Source of the DNA: Cercis canadensis
Lineage: Eukaryota; Streptophyta; Magnoliopsida; Fabales; Fabaceae
DNA: 64,000 bases
Assembly: GCA_003255065.1 (NCBI GenBank)
Contig: QAOA01005732.1
Span: 281,244 to 345,243 of the forward strand
Direction: 5' to 3'
This document shows positions 1 through 11,735 of this stretch, piece by piece; within the stretch, counting starts at the first letter, position 1; each line of letters begins with the position of its first letter. Made by a program: the position numbers and the translations under genes. The notes below the pieces were generated by a model. It was not told the origin of the DNA and searched no databases. It saw only the letters and a program-made list of their open reading frames with translations.

Positions 1-2191
1 AGAGAAGCAGCAAGAGGCAAGGACCGAAACCAGCAGGAAGGAGAACCTGAAACCAGATGCAGCAGCAGTGGAGAAATAAAGCAAAGACAACAGTGCAAAG
101 AGACAAAGAATCAGCCACTACAGCACCCAAAGAGAACAATGATAAAAAGAAAAACATCAAGAGGTACCCAAATTACTCCTTTTTTTAGAGAGAGAAAGTT
201 TCATTTTTTTTAAAGAGAGAAAGTTCATTTTTAGAGAGGAAGAAGCAAAGATAGAGAAGAAATAAATAGAAAGAAGAAAGCATAGACAAAGAGAGTGAGG
301 ATCCCATATCTTACTCTTTGTTTTTTTTTTCGGTAGTGTTAGTGTTTATATTTTTCTATTATCTTGTTTCATTTTGCTTATATGGTTATATTTAAGCTTC
401 ATAAGGGGAGAGGTGGTGGATTCCACCCCAATTACTAATTTCCTCCATTCCTAAAGAGAGAAACCAGCTTAGAAAGAGAAACAGAATTTCAGAGATAGAA
501 ACATAATTTTAGAGAGAGAGATGAATCTATTTAGAGAAATAGAAAGCAGAATTTCCTACCTTAACCACTTTTTTTTTTATTGTGAAATAGAGCCAATATC
601 CATGGCTCTCCTCATGAACTAGAGAAGATAATGGGTTCTCTTGCTCTGTTTCGTTTTGAGAGGAAGAATGGGTTCTGCATTTTACTCTTGCCTTTTTAGT
701 TTCTATGTTTCTATTATTCTTTTGTCTTTTACTTGCTTTTTCCCATATTATCACTATTCCCGTAGCTTCCTTTTACTTGCTTATCACCTTTTCTTTTTTT
801 ATTTTTGCATTGATTTGAGTTTTGACTAAAGTTGATGTGATTCTTTGTTTCTGGTACCCTTATTTTAGGTTTCACGTTTTATCTTTCTTCTAGTTTAGGT
901 TGATTTTTTTTTTGTTCTATTATGTTTATTTGTGGGCTAATCCATGCATTTTGGTAGGTTTTCTTTGTCTTGGGCTGAATTATTTGTAAAAATTGGATCA
1001 AATTCGAATTGGGCCTTAAGGGTTTTATTTGTGTTATTGGGCTTAAGTTTCATGTTTGCTGATGGGTCCTTTCTTTTGTTTGGGCTTATTTGTTTAATTT
1101 TCCCTTGCTTTGTCTTAGGCCCACGAAATGGGCTAGGTCTATTATGTTTACTTTGCTGAATGGGCAAATCACTTGTGCTTTAGCCTTATTTGGTGTTGAT
1201 TGGGCCAAAATCTGAATTGGGCCAGTCCATGGGTGTGTTTAATTTTGCTTCTTTACTTATTTAGATTAGGCATTTATTTTAGTTTATTTTATTTTTTTTG
1301 GGATTAAATTATTTTGCTTACTTATTTATTTATTTATTTTAAAATTTTGTTTTTTTATATATTTATTTAATTTTTAGATTATTTTAATTGTTTATTTATT
1401 TATTTATTTTAATAATTTCATTTTTAAAATTTTTTTTTCCATTTCACTTTATTTTTCTTCCTTCTTTATTTAAATTGTTTAATTGAAATAAAATTAGAAG
1501 TGAATTCATTTTTTTTAAAAAACATAGATAATGCATTTTTATATAGTTTAGTTTAAATTCCGCGAATAGTATTCATAGGCCCCTTACTTGTTAAGGGAAG
1601 GATATGAGTGACTTACCTCCATAGGGGTGGCTCTCCTATCTGTTCGAGGTAAGGATAAGCGCAACTTTGGGAACCGAGAAGCGTGAGAACAAAGTAGAAG
1701 GATTAGGACGCGATTAGATTNCGATTAGATTCATGCATAACATAATTTTTAATTTGAAAATTTTGAATTCCTTTTAATTTTAATTTCAAAAATAAAAAAA
1801 ATTGAATCATTACGAACTACGCGGACTTTGATCCCTAATTAGGATACGTAGGCATTCGAGGGTGACGAATCAAGTCTCTTTGTGAATAATCACCTATTTT
1901 TCTTTTAGGGATAACATAAATATAATTAGGCCATAATTTAAATTGCACAATTAATTTTAGGTAACCGTCATTTAGACGGGTGTTATAGGGTGTCTAACAC
2001 CTTCCCTATACACAATTAGACTCCCGAACCCTCTCTGGTTTGTAGACATATTTTTTTAAATAAAAGAGATTTTCCAATTGTTCCCTAACTTTTAATACAA
2101 TTGGTGGCGACTCCAGAGTTTTCATTTCGAAAACCAAATCTCTTTTATTTAAGTCATCCTCGTTATACAGACCTCCGGGTATGTTATGACA
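1..2191 (+). mobile_element. Long LTR of a Ty3/gypsy-type retroelement (left end outside window)
   Basis: This stretch ends in TTATGACA at 2191, exactly where a foreign gag reading frame begins. Its last ~300 bases (about 1900-2191) match, in opposite orientation, the left ends of the two solo LTRs at 7403 and 26917. Shared landmarks are the blocks GGTAACCGTC, CCTCTCTGGTT and TTGGTGGCGACTCC. The first 500 bases are purine-rich (AGAGA tracts), 600-1500 is T-rich, and about 1560-1900 carries the conserved GACTTACCTCC and ACTACGCGGACTTTGATCC blocks. The small open frames here are low-complexity and not gene-like. An N at 1721 lies between two copies of CGATTAGATT. I see a repeated terminal sequence; calling it an LTR rests on the intact copies elsewhere in the window. 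Confidence 0.75.
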
Positions 2192-2818
2192 ATTGTATGT
2201 CTCCCAGACTTCACTCAACGATTCTCCCTCTTGTTGACGGAAGGAGGTGATTTCATGTCTCAATCTGGCTGACTTAGCTGGAGGGAAATATTGAGTTAAA
2301 ATTTTTTGTACTAAGTCTGCCCAGGTGGTGATACTCCTTCTTGGTTAAGAATCCAGCCAACTCCTAGCTTTATCCCTAACAGAGAAGGGAAATAACCTAA
2401 GTCGAATAGCGTCATCGTGAACCCCATTGAGCTTAACAGTGTCGCATATTTGGAGAAAACTCGCTATATGAGCATTAGGGTCTTCTATGGCAGAACCACT
2501 AAACTGGTTTTGCTACACCAGATGAAGCAAAGTTGGTTTAAGTTCAAAATGATTGGCGTGAACTAGTGGTCTTGTTATACTAGTCCCATATCCCTCAGTT
2601 GTGGGAATGGAATAGTCCATTAGAGTTTTAGCTGGAGGATCAGGTATTCCTCCTTGACCTTGATCTGCCTTAGCCTCATGTACCCCTCCTTGACCTTGAT
2701 CTACCATAGCTTCAGGTCGTGATTGCCTCGCTTCCTTTGTTTGCTTGCGAAGTCTCCGAGCTGTCTTTTCGATCTCAAGATCAAAAAGTAATGAGTCAGG
2801 ATTCAAAGTACCTCGCAT
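2192..2818 (-). pseudogene. Decayed retroelement gag (Athila/Tat-type Ty3/gypsy)
   Basis: Reading on the - strand from the ATG at 2818 gives one continuous frame broken by two in-frame stops, TAG at 2513-2515 and TAA at 2345-2347. The segments fit plant Athila/Tat gag: an N-terminal TEGYGTSITRP...HFELKP region, then SGSAIEDPNAHIASFL, then RDKARSWLDS, then LRHEITSFRQQEGESLSEVWE. The frame runs without a shift to 2192, where it is cut in mid-domain by the end of the neighbouring LTR. The rest of gag and pol is therefore beyond that LTR, outside the window. In the family this protein forms the virus-like particle. Two stops mean it is dead here. Confidence 0.85.
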
Positions 2819-2966
2819 GCACCAAGTTCCTATGGAAGATATCAGTAACTTTGAAAAATGGAGAAAAGAATAAAGAATAACTGATTAAAAGAATTCTATT
2901 AACAGAAAAATAAGGTTCCAAACTAGGACCTTATTAGTTACTATTAATATTGCTAAATACTGTAAA

Positions 2967-2984
2967 TCCCTGGCAACGGCGCCA
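2967..2984 (-). other. Primer-binding site, tRNA-Asp type
   Basis: On the - strand the sequence TGGCGCCGTTGCCAGGGA lies five bases inside the LTR end at 2990. This is the tRNA-Asp-type primer site known from Athila and Tat elements. It agrees with the gag downstream and fixes the orientation of the element. Confidence 0.85.
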
Positions 2985-2989
2985 AAACT

Positions 2990-4321
2990 TGATGTGATTT
3001 TTGCTACCGGCAAATATACCGGGCCACACAAGTAGTATAAAAGTGAGTTGAGTATCGTCCTCAGGGATTTGACGTTAGCAAGTACCAATTTCACTAACAA
3101 TGATTCTATTTGGAAAATTCAATAGTTTGAGTTGAAGAAAACTATACTAGTAACATGGATACCAATGATTAATTGAAATGAACTGAATAACACAGCTTAA
3201 ACAACTTAATCAGCAATTAAGTTAAAGGATTAACAATTAACAAGAGAAGGTTAGGGGACTGATTTCACTTGGTTTGGACTCCGGTTATTTCATAGACAAA
3301 ACAACCTTTGAATTACTGAAGAATACATTATCCTAGCTACAAATCCTTTGTTGTTGGCCAATTTCCCTAATTTGATTGAACCCAATCCCTTAGAGAAACA
3401 ATCCTCCATATTCCAACTAATTGCCCAATTCCTTGGTATAATTAACTTGTCTAGGTGATTAAGCTCTAAAAAATTAATTCAAGACCACATAAACTAAGTT
3501 ATCTATTCCTAGATTAACTTGATTTATGGTAGAAATTACAGAGCATACTCATATCTTACTATCCCTAGCATCAACATGAGTCAATAAACCATTCAAATGG
3601 TAGCTAAGCATTTAAAGACATTAAGAGCAGTAAAATCTACTCCAACAAAGAGACCTGCATCAAAATAACTTCATTCAACAATAAAACTTCATCCAAAACC
3701 TAGCTACATCAATCCCCTAACAAAGAGGGTTTAGCTACTCATAATTAAACCAAAAATAACAGAGAAATATAATTCATAATGAGAGAGAAAAGTAAAAACT
3801 AGGAGAAATCCGAGTCTCAATCGTCACTAATCGAGCCCGAGCTCCCTCATCTAGCTCCTCTGCGGCGCCTTTGCTCTCTCTGTCTCCGGACGTCTCTATT
3901 TTCCCGTTCTTCTTGTTTTTATAGGTAGGTTAAGTTAAGAGAAAGATGAAATGACACATCAGACCCTGACGCCAGCGCTGGGCGCTGGGTCACTACTGAA
4001 ATGGCTACTTCGCTGCCTTGCTGGCGCTGGGCGCTGGAGGGGCAGCATTGGGTGCTGTTTCTTGACTTCCTTCCATAAGCTTGGTTCTTAACACTAAGTG
4101 CCTATCTTCAATCTCCTAATGTTCTAACCTATAAAAACAATAAAAATGGACTATTAATGAACTAAAAACATGGTAGGAAATTTAATAAAACTAAGAGATT
4201 GACACTAACTAAGTCTACAAAATAACTAGACAAAATGACACACATTCATGCAAAACTAACTTAAGAACTAGCTAACTTAAGCATAATTAGAGTATAATAA
4301 TTCTATTTCATAGAATTATCA
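2990..4321 (-). mobile_element. 5' LTR of the Athila/Tat-type element
   Basis: A 1332-bp segment that in the + direction starts TGATGTGATT and ends GAATTATCA, so it has TG...CA ends with a short TGAT/ATCA inverted terminus. The PBS abuts its left edge, which makes it the 5' LTR of a - strand element. It contains a GC-rich patch of repeated GGCGCTGG units near 3965-4060. Only this LTR is in the window; the other LTR and the target duplication cannot be checked. Outside its right edge the sequence is CACTA transposase, so the element landed in a CACTA transposon. Confidence 0.8.
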
Positions 4322-4589
4322 ACTGTGCGGAGTCAGAATCCAAAACACCAGCTTTGGAGCCCAACCCATAAACTCAACCCTTCTTATTCTTTCCGTCGAT
4401 GACATCGAGTCATAGCCTAGTGTTGTTGACAAAAGAAGAATAGGACCTGACCTAGCTCTTTGACTAATGTCTCTCAAACTCAGTCTGCATAGATAACACC
4501 ATTAGGTTAGTATTAGAATTAATACATGTAATTACTCACATAAAAGGTTAGGAACAATTTAATACTTACATAGGTAGACTCCGCCTTAT

Positions 4590-5160
4590 GATGTACCCAG
4601 CCCTTAGTAGAGCTGTGTTGGAGGTGACAGAAAACCTCTGGAGCATTGGGCTCTCTGCCAAACTCTTTCGTCTACAAAAAAAACATAAATTGACATATAG
4701 CCAAAAAAAAAAATATTATTAAATAAAAAACTTACTAGCCTCTGTTTGTGCTAAGAAATGGTGATAAAGCCATCTATGTGGAATATCTGTCATTGATCTA
4801 AGGAACAGTTCTTCTTATTCCTCTAAAAAATGGCCTTATACTCCTGAGAGGCCCATATTACTTTGAGGGCCTCAAGTACCGCATCAGACAACCAATTGCC
4901 CTTACTCTTCTCAATCCTGATGTCTCGAAAAGAGACGCGAATGTTGTTTGAGCACTTAGAGAGCCAGACCTTATGAATCTAGCTCTCATGCTGGGGCTCC
5001 CAAATGCATATCCTCTGCAATAGAAAACATAATGTCAAATTTAGTAAACATGTATACCAAATATGTTAGTAAATAAAATTAAATCAATTATTTTTTACTT
5101 TAAACTCTATCCACCAGAGTTCTTTCACCTCATCAGAAGCTGAGGTAAAGTCCGGCCAAG
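4590..5160 (-). pseudogene. Decayed plant transposase (Ptta/En/Spm family)
   Basis: Pieces in shifting - strand frames match the Ptta/En/Spm transposase family. Around 4900-4990 is an IRVSFRDIRIEKSKGNWL stretch, followed by DAVLEALKVIWASQEYKAIF. Around 4750-4790 is FITISQHKQRL, corresponding to the usual HxGG-S-EH-RL block. Around 4590-4670 is EFGREPNAPEVFCHLQHSS, the typical GR-P---E-F--TH block. At least two stops and frame changes separate the pieces, and intron-like gaps remain. The element would have used this protein for its own mobilisation. No intact copy is present. Confidence 0.7.
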
Positions 5161-5345
5161 GCTACTCGTACTTCGACTTGTAGATAACCAAAAGTACGTT
5201 TACGGGCTCCTTAGAAGAAAAAAAGCTGAAAAAAAAACATAGTTAATTGTTAAGTAATAGAAATAAAGTAATAAAAAAAGTAAAATAACAAATATTAGAA
5301 TTAACTTACTCCTTCTTCTTGTGTGGCATAATAACCAGCCAACCA

Positions 5346-5642
5346 TTAAACAGTTGGGAGCCCGATCATAGAAAGTCTGAAATGGATGTACTTGAGTGAG
5401 ACTACCTCGTAGTAGCCAACAATGCTGAACCTAGGGTTGTGGCTCCTGAGTACCCCTCCCCCGTCGCAGTGGGTGATAGGGTGCGTGCCAACCTCGGGGT
5501 CGGCATAAACATAGACAAGATCGACTCGGTCTAAGAAGGCTGAGCAGCAACCTTGTCTCTGTCCCTCTTGGATGACGACCCAACTGTAGGAGATGATAGT
5601 CGTGGGTGGTTTGACATATGTCATACAATTTAAATAAAACAA
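5346..5642 (-). CDS. Unrecognised open frame in the first CACTA remnant
   Basis: A 98-residue - strand frame lies upstream (in the - direction) of the decayed transposase, inside the same CACTA remnant. It includes WVVIQEGQRQGCCSAFLDRV and a glycine-rich CDGGGV patch. I recognise no domain. Position and orientation suggest it is an upstream exon or a leftover of the CACTA transposase gene, but that is inference. It may equally be a chance frame. Confidence 0.3.
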   Translation of the reverse strand: MFYLNCMTYVKPPTTIISYSWVVIQEGQRQGCCSAFLDRVDLVYVYADPEVGTHPITHCDGGGVLRSHNPRFSIVGYYEVVSLKYIHFRLSMIGLPTV

Positions 5643-5689
5643 ATGAAAATGTTATAATAATAAAAATAGTAATTCTTAAAGTACTAAAA

Positions 5690-6010
5690 CACTAAATCCT
5701 AAATTCTAACCCCTAAATCCAAAATTCTTAAACCTTAACCCCTAAATCCCAAACCCCAAAAACCTTAACGCCTAAATCTAAAACTCCAAAACCCTATAAC
5801 CTTATCCCTAAAATCCTAACCCATAAAACCCTAAGACCCTAGCCCTTAAACCCTAACCCTAATCTTAAACCTCAAATCCTAAAACCTTAAGCCCTAAAAT
5901 TAAAAAATTTTAACTCCTAAACCCTAAACTTCAAACTTAAATCTAAACTCAAAATCTCAATCTCAAACCCTAAATTTTAATCACTATCCTTAAACCTTAA
6001 ATCCCTAAAA
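5690..6010. repeat. Degenerate telomere-like repeat (CCCTAAA)n
   Basis: About 320 bases consist of irregular variants of the plant telomere unit CCCTAAA, for example CCTAAATCC, CCTAACCC, ACCCTAAGACCCTAGCC and AAACCCTAACCCTAATC. No perfect long tandem remains. It lies inside the CACTA remnant between the transposase region and the subterminal repeats. Confidence 0.65.
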
Positions 6011-6019
6011 CTTTCATAA

Positions 6020-6690
6020 ATCCCTAAATAATTAATCAAAAATTGGGCAGAGTCTCCCCTAAAAATTGAACATTCCAGGAATTTAAAATTCTACATAATT
6101 CATCAGAAACACAAATCTTATATTACAATTTATTCTAACATACATAATTACATAGCAATTAAGGTCAAAACTTACACAACAGTTAAAAAAATACAAAATT
6201 ATTTCTACACCATTCAAAAAATTCAGAAAAAATTCAAGAATAATTCAACATGAAGCATATAACAAAATTGAGTTCATAATCTTAACAAATGATATATATT
6301 TCATTATCAATTTCACTACCTATCAACCTACACTATTAAACTACATCTAAAATAACTCTTACACTATCTAAAATAAGCAACCTACATTATTAAACATCTA
6401 AATCCTATAATGTTCATGGTAATTGGCTCAAATAACTTACACAAAATGCATAAAAATTCAAAGATAATATATGAGTATAGAAACCTACCTAAATGAGCAG
6501 AAAACTAAAAATATGAACTAGTAGAGTTGGAGTATGGGACTTGCGCTGCAAAACCTAAACTCCGAAGGCTAGAATGTGGTTGATTTGCTTTGCTCCGGGG
6601 AGAGAAAGAGGATGGCAGAGAACAAAGGAGAGGCAGAAAGGAGAGAAAATGGAAAATGGAGGCCAGAGTAAGCGAAGATGAAGATAAACA
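6020..6690. other. AT-rich interior of the CACTA remnant, no gene seen
   Basis: This stretch is AT-rich, with no long open frame on either strand and no family I recognise. A purine-rich patch (GAGAGAAAGAGG) lies at about 6595-6680. It is best treated as non-coding interior of the CACTA remnant. Confidence 0.5.
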
Positions 6691-7029
6691 GAGTTTCTCA
6701 TGGGTTTTGTCTATGAGAAAAATTTAAATTTTAAGTGAAACAATGCATACCGATTTCTTACAGACTTTCTCAACACGTTAACAGTCCATGAGAAATTTTA
6801 CGTTTTCTCACGGACTCTGTCCATGAGAATGATCAACGCATTAAGTGTCACAGTTGGTGGGTCATTTCTCACGGACTTTCTCACGGATTTTTCTCACAAG
6901 CCACATTTCTGTGAGAAAATCCGTGAGAGAATCACAACAGTCACTTTCTGTGAGAAATGTCTTGATTTTCCCACGAATTTTTTGTCCGTGAGAAAATATC
7001 ATTAACTAAAAAATATTTTTCTTGTAGTT
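6690..7029. repeat. CACTA subterminal repeat cluster
   Basis: Repeated TCTCACGGAC, TCTCATGGG and TCCGTGAGAA motifs in both orientations occur at roughly 6700-6990, next to the CACTA-like end at 7029. In CACTA elements such repeats bind the element's own regulatory protein. The motif density is visible here; the binding role is from family knowledge. Confidence 0.65.
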
Positions 7030-7402
7030 TTTTTAATAATAAAATAGATGGTTCTCTCATATTGTCTTATATTGATAGTGCTTGTCTTATTTTTTGAAAT
7101 ATTTTTGTATGGTTCATGATTGTCTAATTTGATATGTTTAGTGATGCTTTTGTGTCTTTATATTGTGAAATTGTCGAATAGCACATTATGTAACCATCAT
7201 GCTTCATCACTGGGGCAAATTTATACATGAGCCCAAGCTGAGCTATGTTAATGGTGAAGAAGATACATAGGATAAAGTATACATGATTTAGTTTTTGTTC
7301 TTGTAGTTGATTAATTAAGTCGTGAGCATGCATATCTTGATTATAAAAAATTGCTATTGGTTGGTGCCTGAGTAAGAGCTAGAGCCTTTAGGCAGGGAGT
7401 AT

Positions 7403-7910
7403 TGTCACAACGTACTCGAAGATCGTTATGATGCGGATGACGGACTTAAAGAAAAATATTAGTTTTCAAAAGAAAACTTGGAGTCGCCACCAATTGTATT
7501 AGGAAAATGGGAAACAATTAAAAAACCTATTTTTTAATTAAAAAAAATGTTTGTGAACCAGAGAGGGTTTGTGAGTCTGTTTATGTGTAGAGAATGTGTT
7601 AGGCACCCCACAGCATCCGTCTAAAGACGGTTACCTTAAATTAATTGTGCGAACATCAGTATGGCCAAATTGTGTGTTTTATTTACCCCAAAATAATAAA
7701 TATATTTACTGAAATATCTAATAAAAGTAAAAATAAAAAATTTAAACGTGCAATGCATAATTTCTCTACCGAGACTTAAATCATTCAACTCATTCATCGC
7801 ATAAAGCGACAATTCAAGTTGATGCTACCTTCACCTAGGTCAGATAGAGAAAGACATCTCATATATGATTGACTCGCCTTATTATTCCATGATAAGTGAA
7901 GGGGCATGTA

Positions 7911-7971
<61 letters not shown>

Positions 7972-10637
7972 GCAGTGCAAATGCATGATTTTAAGCATTA
8001 CAATACTTTTCCTTATACAATGGGAGGAGATTTAAATTACATCTAAATGAAAAAAAAAATTGCATCTTTGCTCTAAGACTCGGATCAATCTCATATTTTC
8101 CAACTTGGAAAAGGGGTTCCGCTTACATACCACATAATCTCACCAATATCCATAAAGAGGAAAAAGAAACTCATGCATTCATGAATTTTGTAATTAGTAA
8201 AATAAATAAATAAGAGAAACATTAACTTAAAATAGTGCAGAAACAGCAAAATGAAACAAACCAGAACAATCCCCAAAGTAGCCAAAGAAAATCCTCTTAA
8301 GCAGAATTTAAACAAAGCATGCAAGTACACCAGAAATAGTCACTTAAACAGGGGAGGGCAGCAGTGAAACTAAATCAAAATATCAATGAAGAACTAATGA
8401 GTTATTTTCTAAAAGAATAGCCATGCACTTTAGACAATAAAATAACCCCTTTAGAGCAGTTCAAACAGTACATAATCAATTATATTTTGCGCCGAAACAG
8501 CATAAGGGTGAATACCAATACAAAGCATTAGAATAGTGGAACAATATTAACCGAATCATGCTCACATAGCCTCCCAACAACCACCATACATGTCCATATT
8601 AACAATCAATAAAATGCACTAGAATGACAACTAAACACATAAAAAAAATACACCGAGAAGTGATGTATAATATACCAGGATAGCCACTAAATATGCCTAA
8701 AACAGCCATACTTATCAAGAGACAAATCCGAAGAAAGTTTAAAGAATTCACATGCTAATCAATTATCCAAAACAACCATGTTCGAATCAAAACTGAGAGC
8801 AAGATAGACATGAAAAAATTCTAAAAATTGAATACATTGAAGGTATGTGTCTTGCGATTCTAAAGAGACAAGAAACACTTAAATCAGAGCTCTATAGCTC
8901 TAGAAAGAATTAGAAGACTACATGCTGCCAAAAAAAATCAACAAGCCTGATGATACAAAAAAATAGTCAACTTTAAATGTAAACTGGGAGCAGGAAAGAC
9001 ATGTAAAAAATCTAAAAATTACACACATTAAAGACACACATCTTACGGTTCTAACATATGAGAATCATACAATTTAGATCTATGTAGCTTAAATTAGAGA
9101 CAAACGTCCGAACACTGCCAGAGACAAGGCAACAATGTTAGTGTAGCAGTGAACATCTATATTCAAACCAAAATTGGGAGCAAGCTAGACATGAAAAAAT
9201 TATGTCTTATAGTTCTAATAAGATAAGAAATGCTTAAATCCGAGCTCTATAGCTCCAAAAATAAATTGAACACTGAGTGCTGCCTAACAAAAAATTGACA
9301 GTACCGAAAATGGCATGCAAACATTCTTTTCCATGTTAAAACCATGACAAATCAGTTTTAAAACCACTCAACGATAAGGCAAACAACCAAATCCCAGTAA
9401 AAATAGTATTCAACACAAGACATCAAAGATAATTAATTTAGGTACCAAATGACCTATAGATCAATCAAAAGAACAATAACTTAACCAAAATCCCAACAAC
9501 AATGGAAACATGGCAGGACAACAGAGATAAGGGTCTCAAATTTATGGGTATCAGCATTCATCATGAAACTCAAACTAAAATAAAGGCAGAAGCATGACTA
9601 ATCAATAGATGCCAATCCCTCAAGTTATAATACAACATTTCACTGAAATTCTGCTCACAAACCAACCAATCAATAATTGATATCATATAGCCACCAATTA
9701 AGAAACATATTTAAAGGGAAAGCAGCAAGGATACATGCAGCTTTCTCCCACAATTTATCAAATCAAAAGGAAGATGAGACATATGAATTACTTCTTGATG
9801 AAACCAAATTTTGTGATGGATTTTTTTGGAGTTGAGAGAACAATCACCCAATTTCATTTAAAAAATTTTCTCTCTAAGTTCTCTTGATGGGTCTCTCTCC
9901 AAATCTGCTATGTTTCTGCATTTTTCCTTCTTTCAGCTCTCTCATTCTCTTGCTCTTTCTTCCAATCTCTCTTGTCAGCTCTCACTCTCACTCCATCTCT
10001 TTTTTCTCTTTACCGAATGCTCCCTCCTCCCTTTTTCTTTGTTCTATATCTTTCTTCTTTGTTTCTACCCTTCTTGCTTTATCTGCTACGTATCTCTATT
10101 TTTCTTTGCTGAATGGGTTCCTTTCCTCCTCTCTCTATTCTGTCATGTGTATCTCTCCCATTTGCTTAGATATTTTCTATTTTCTGATTTAACTTTTTCC
10201 CCTTTTGCCCTTTAATCTCCACCATCCATTCTACTTTGTTCTTTTAATTTGGTCTTTTCATTTTTTAATTATTTACTAAATAGAAGATAATATATGAGTT
10301 TGGACCAATTAGGAGAGGAGGAAATCAATTCCTTGTTCACCTATTGGTGCCCTTAGATTTAGTGACACAAAAACTTATTTACAAAATTATTTTTTTATTT
10401 TTTGATTTATTTAATATTTACAAAAATTTAATTATTGAAAAATGGGCTAAATGGGCTAGATAAGAAAAATGTGTTACACTAACAATGGATTAGGCCTAGG
10501 GTTTACTTCATAAAAAAAAAAAAAACCCAAACAACAAAATAAAATTCACTAATTCAAAATTAAAAATTTATCTCTTTTTTTTTTCTTCAAAAATTATTAT
10601 ACCATGAAAAAGACCCGAACAAAATACGGTGTCTACA
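7403..10637 (-). mobile_element. Solo LTR, 3.2 kb, gypsy-type long-LTR family
   Basis: In the + direction it starts TGTCACAACG and ends GGTGTCTACA. Read on the - strand it therefore begins TGTAGACACCGTATTTTGT and ends GTTGTGACA. The flanking 5-mers are AGTAT (7398-7402) and AGTGT (10638-10642), a target duplication with one change. No PBS, gag or pol lies inside, so this is a solo LTR. It shares both ends and much interior with 26917-31754. The interior has an (AT)n run, two or three degenerate copies of a ~190-bp unit around 8840-9290, and a pyrimidine-rich block at 9880-10230 whose open frames are low-complexity. Confidence 0.85.
7912..7967. repeat. (AT)n microsatellite
   Basis: An uninterrupted TA dinucleotide run of about 56 bases inside the solo LTR. 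Confidence 0.95.
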
Positions 10638-11735
10638 AGTGTAGAGAAGAAGAAGTGGGGAATCCTCCTAATGATGATGATCCTAATATCCAACAACCTA
10701 CAAATGAGAGTGAAGATATGTATGCAAAAGAATGAAGATAGTGATGCAGATTCTTATGGGCATGATCCCATACAAGTCACCATCATTCCTTAAGAGCACA
10801 AATGATGTAGACATGCTTACACCTATGAAGTTTCAGAAGAGGGCATAAATGAGACATGGAGAAAGTAGTAAAAAAGAAAACAAGAAGCGCATAGAAGTGA
10901 GACCACAACAAGCAACAAACAACAAGCAAACATGGTAAGAAGAAGAAGAAGAAGACCCCACTTAAAGTTTATATTAATCATTTTGAGGGTCATGGTTATG
11001 AGAAAAAAGATTTGCACTCTTTTGAGAGCTCTAAACATAAGGTAGATGGCTTTAAAAAAAGTGAAGTTTTCCCCCAATTTAATCCTCAAGCTGAATTTGG
11101 TGAGGTGACTTTAGAACTTGGAATGGAATTTCCAATTTTGCATTCAAGTATACAGTCAAAGATTACACCATTCATATAGGCAAGCTTGTGGGTGGGGTGA
11201 AAAATGATAAAAAAAAAGGGCCAAAGTCAAATGTATAGATGGTTGTCTATGGGAAATATACAACACATTCAATAATGTCACACATGGTTTTCAAGTGAAG
11301 ACTTTCATCAATAGTCACTTGAGGTAGAAAATTCTAAAGCAAGCAAGCAAATAAAGTAGTTGGCAACTAAACTTGTAGAAGAGGTTAGAGCATTTCCTTT
11401 AATGCAAGGTAGTGATGCTTATGCTTTGGTGAAGAGAAAATATAAAGTGAATGCTACTGAGAGAACAATATTTAGATCATTAAAGATGGCAAGAAAAATT
11501 GTGGAGGGCACAGAGAAAGAATAATATGCATCATTGTGAGACTATTGTGATAAATTAAAGAGAGTGGATCCTAATGCATCTGTGCAACTCGGTGTTGAAA
11601 GACCCATTAGTGCTTTGGTACCTAATTTTGATAGACTTTACATTTGCCTTAACACTTGCATAAAAGGATTGAAGGCTACTCGTAGACCTCTGATAGGTCT
11701 AGATAGGTGCTTCTTGAAGGAGCACTATGAAGGAA

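Larger units (their letters stand above)
4322..7029 (-). mobile_element. CACTA transposon remnant (first one)
   Basis: The right end reads TTTTTCTTGTAGT, the reverse complement of a CACTA terminus (A)CTACAAGAAAAA with the first base altered. The last 350 bases carry many short direct and inverted copies of TCTCACGGAC / TCCGTGAGAA, as expected for CACTA subterminal repeats. A decayed CACTA-type transposase lies on the - strand at about 4590-5160. The left side is cut off by the retroelement LTR ending at 4321, so the other terminus is outside the window. Confidence 0.75.
7180..11735 (+). pseudogene. Mutator-like (MULE) transposase remnant, split by a solo LTR
   Basis: Two + strand blocks belong together. 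The first (7180-7402) encodes a PB1-like MULE N-terminus with HHWGKFIHEPKLSYVNGEED. The second (10638-11735) encodes an acidic linker, then the MULE core: GSDAYALVKRKYKVNATER, RSLKMARKIVEGTEKE, QLGVERPISALVPNFDRLYI and RRPLIGLDRCFLKEHYEG, just at the start of the catalytic domain. Several stops and frame changes interrupt it. It breaks off at about 11735, before most of the DDE domain. The 3.2-kb LTR at 7403-10637 separates the two blocks. No terminal repeats of this MULE were identified. Confidence 0.8.

Noticed and set aside
2885-3100. A 71-residue - strand frame
   Set aside because: It crosses the primer site and LTR edge of the Athila/Tat-type element, so it is not a gene.
9884-10215. Two ~100-residue + strand frames in the pyrimidine-rich part of a solo LTR
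   Set aside because: Composition is almost only Ser, Leu and Phe from CT-rich DNA. The same region in the sibling LTR (31090-31400) gives different frames, so neither is conserved.
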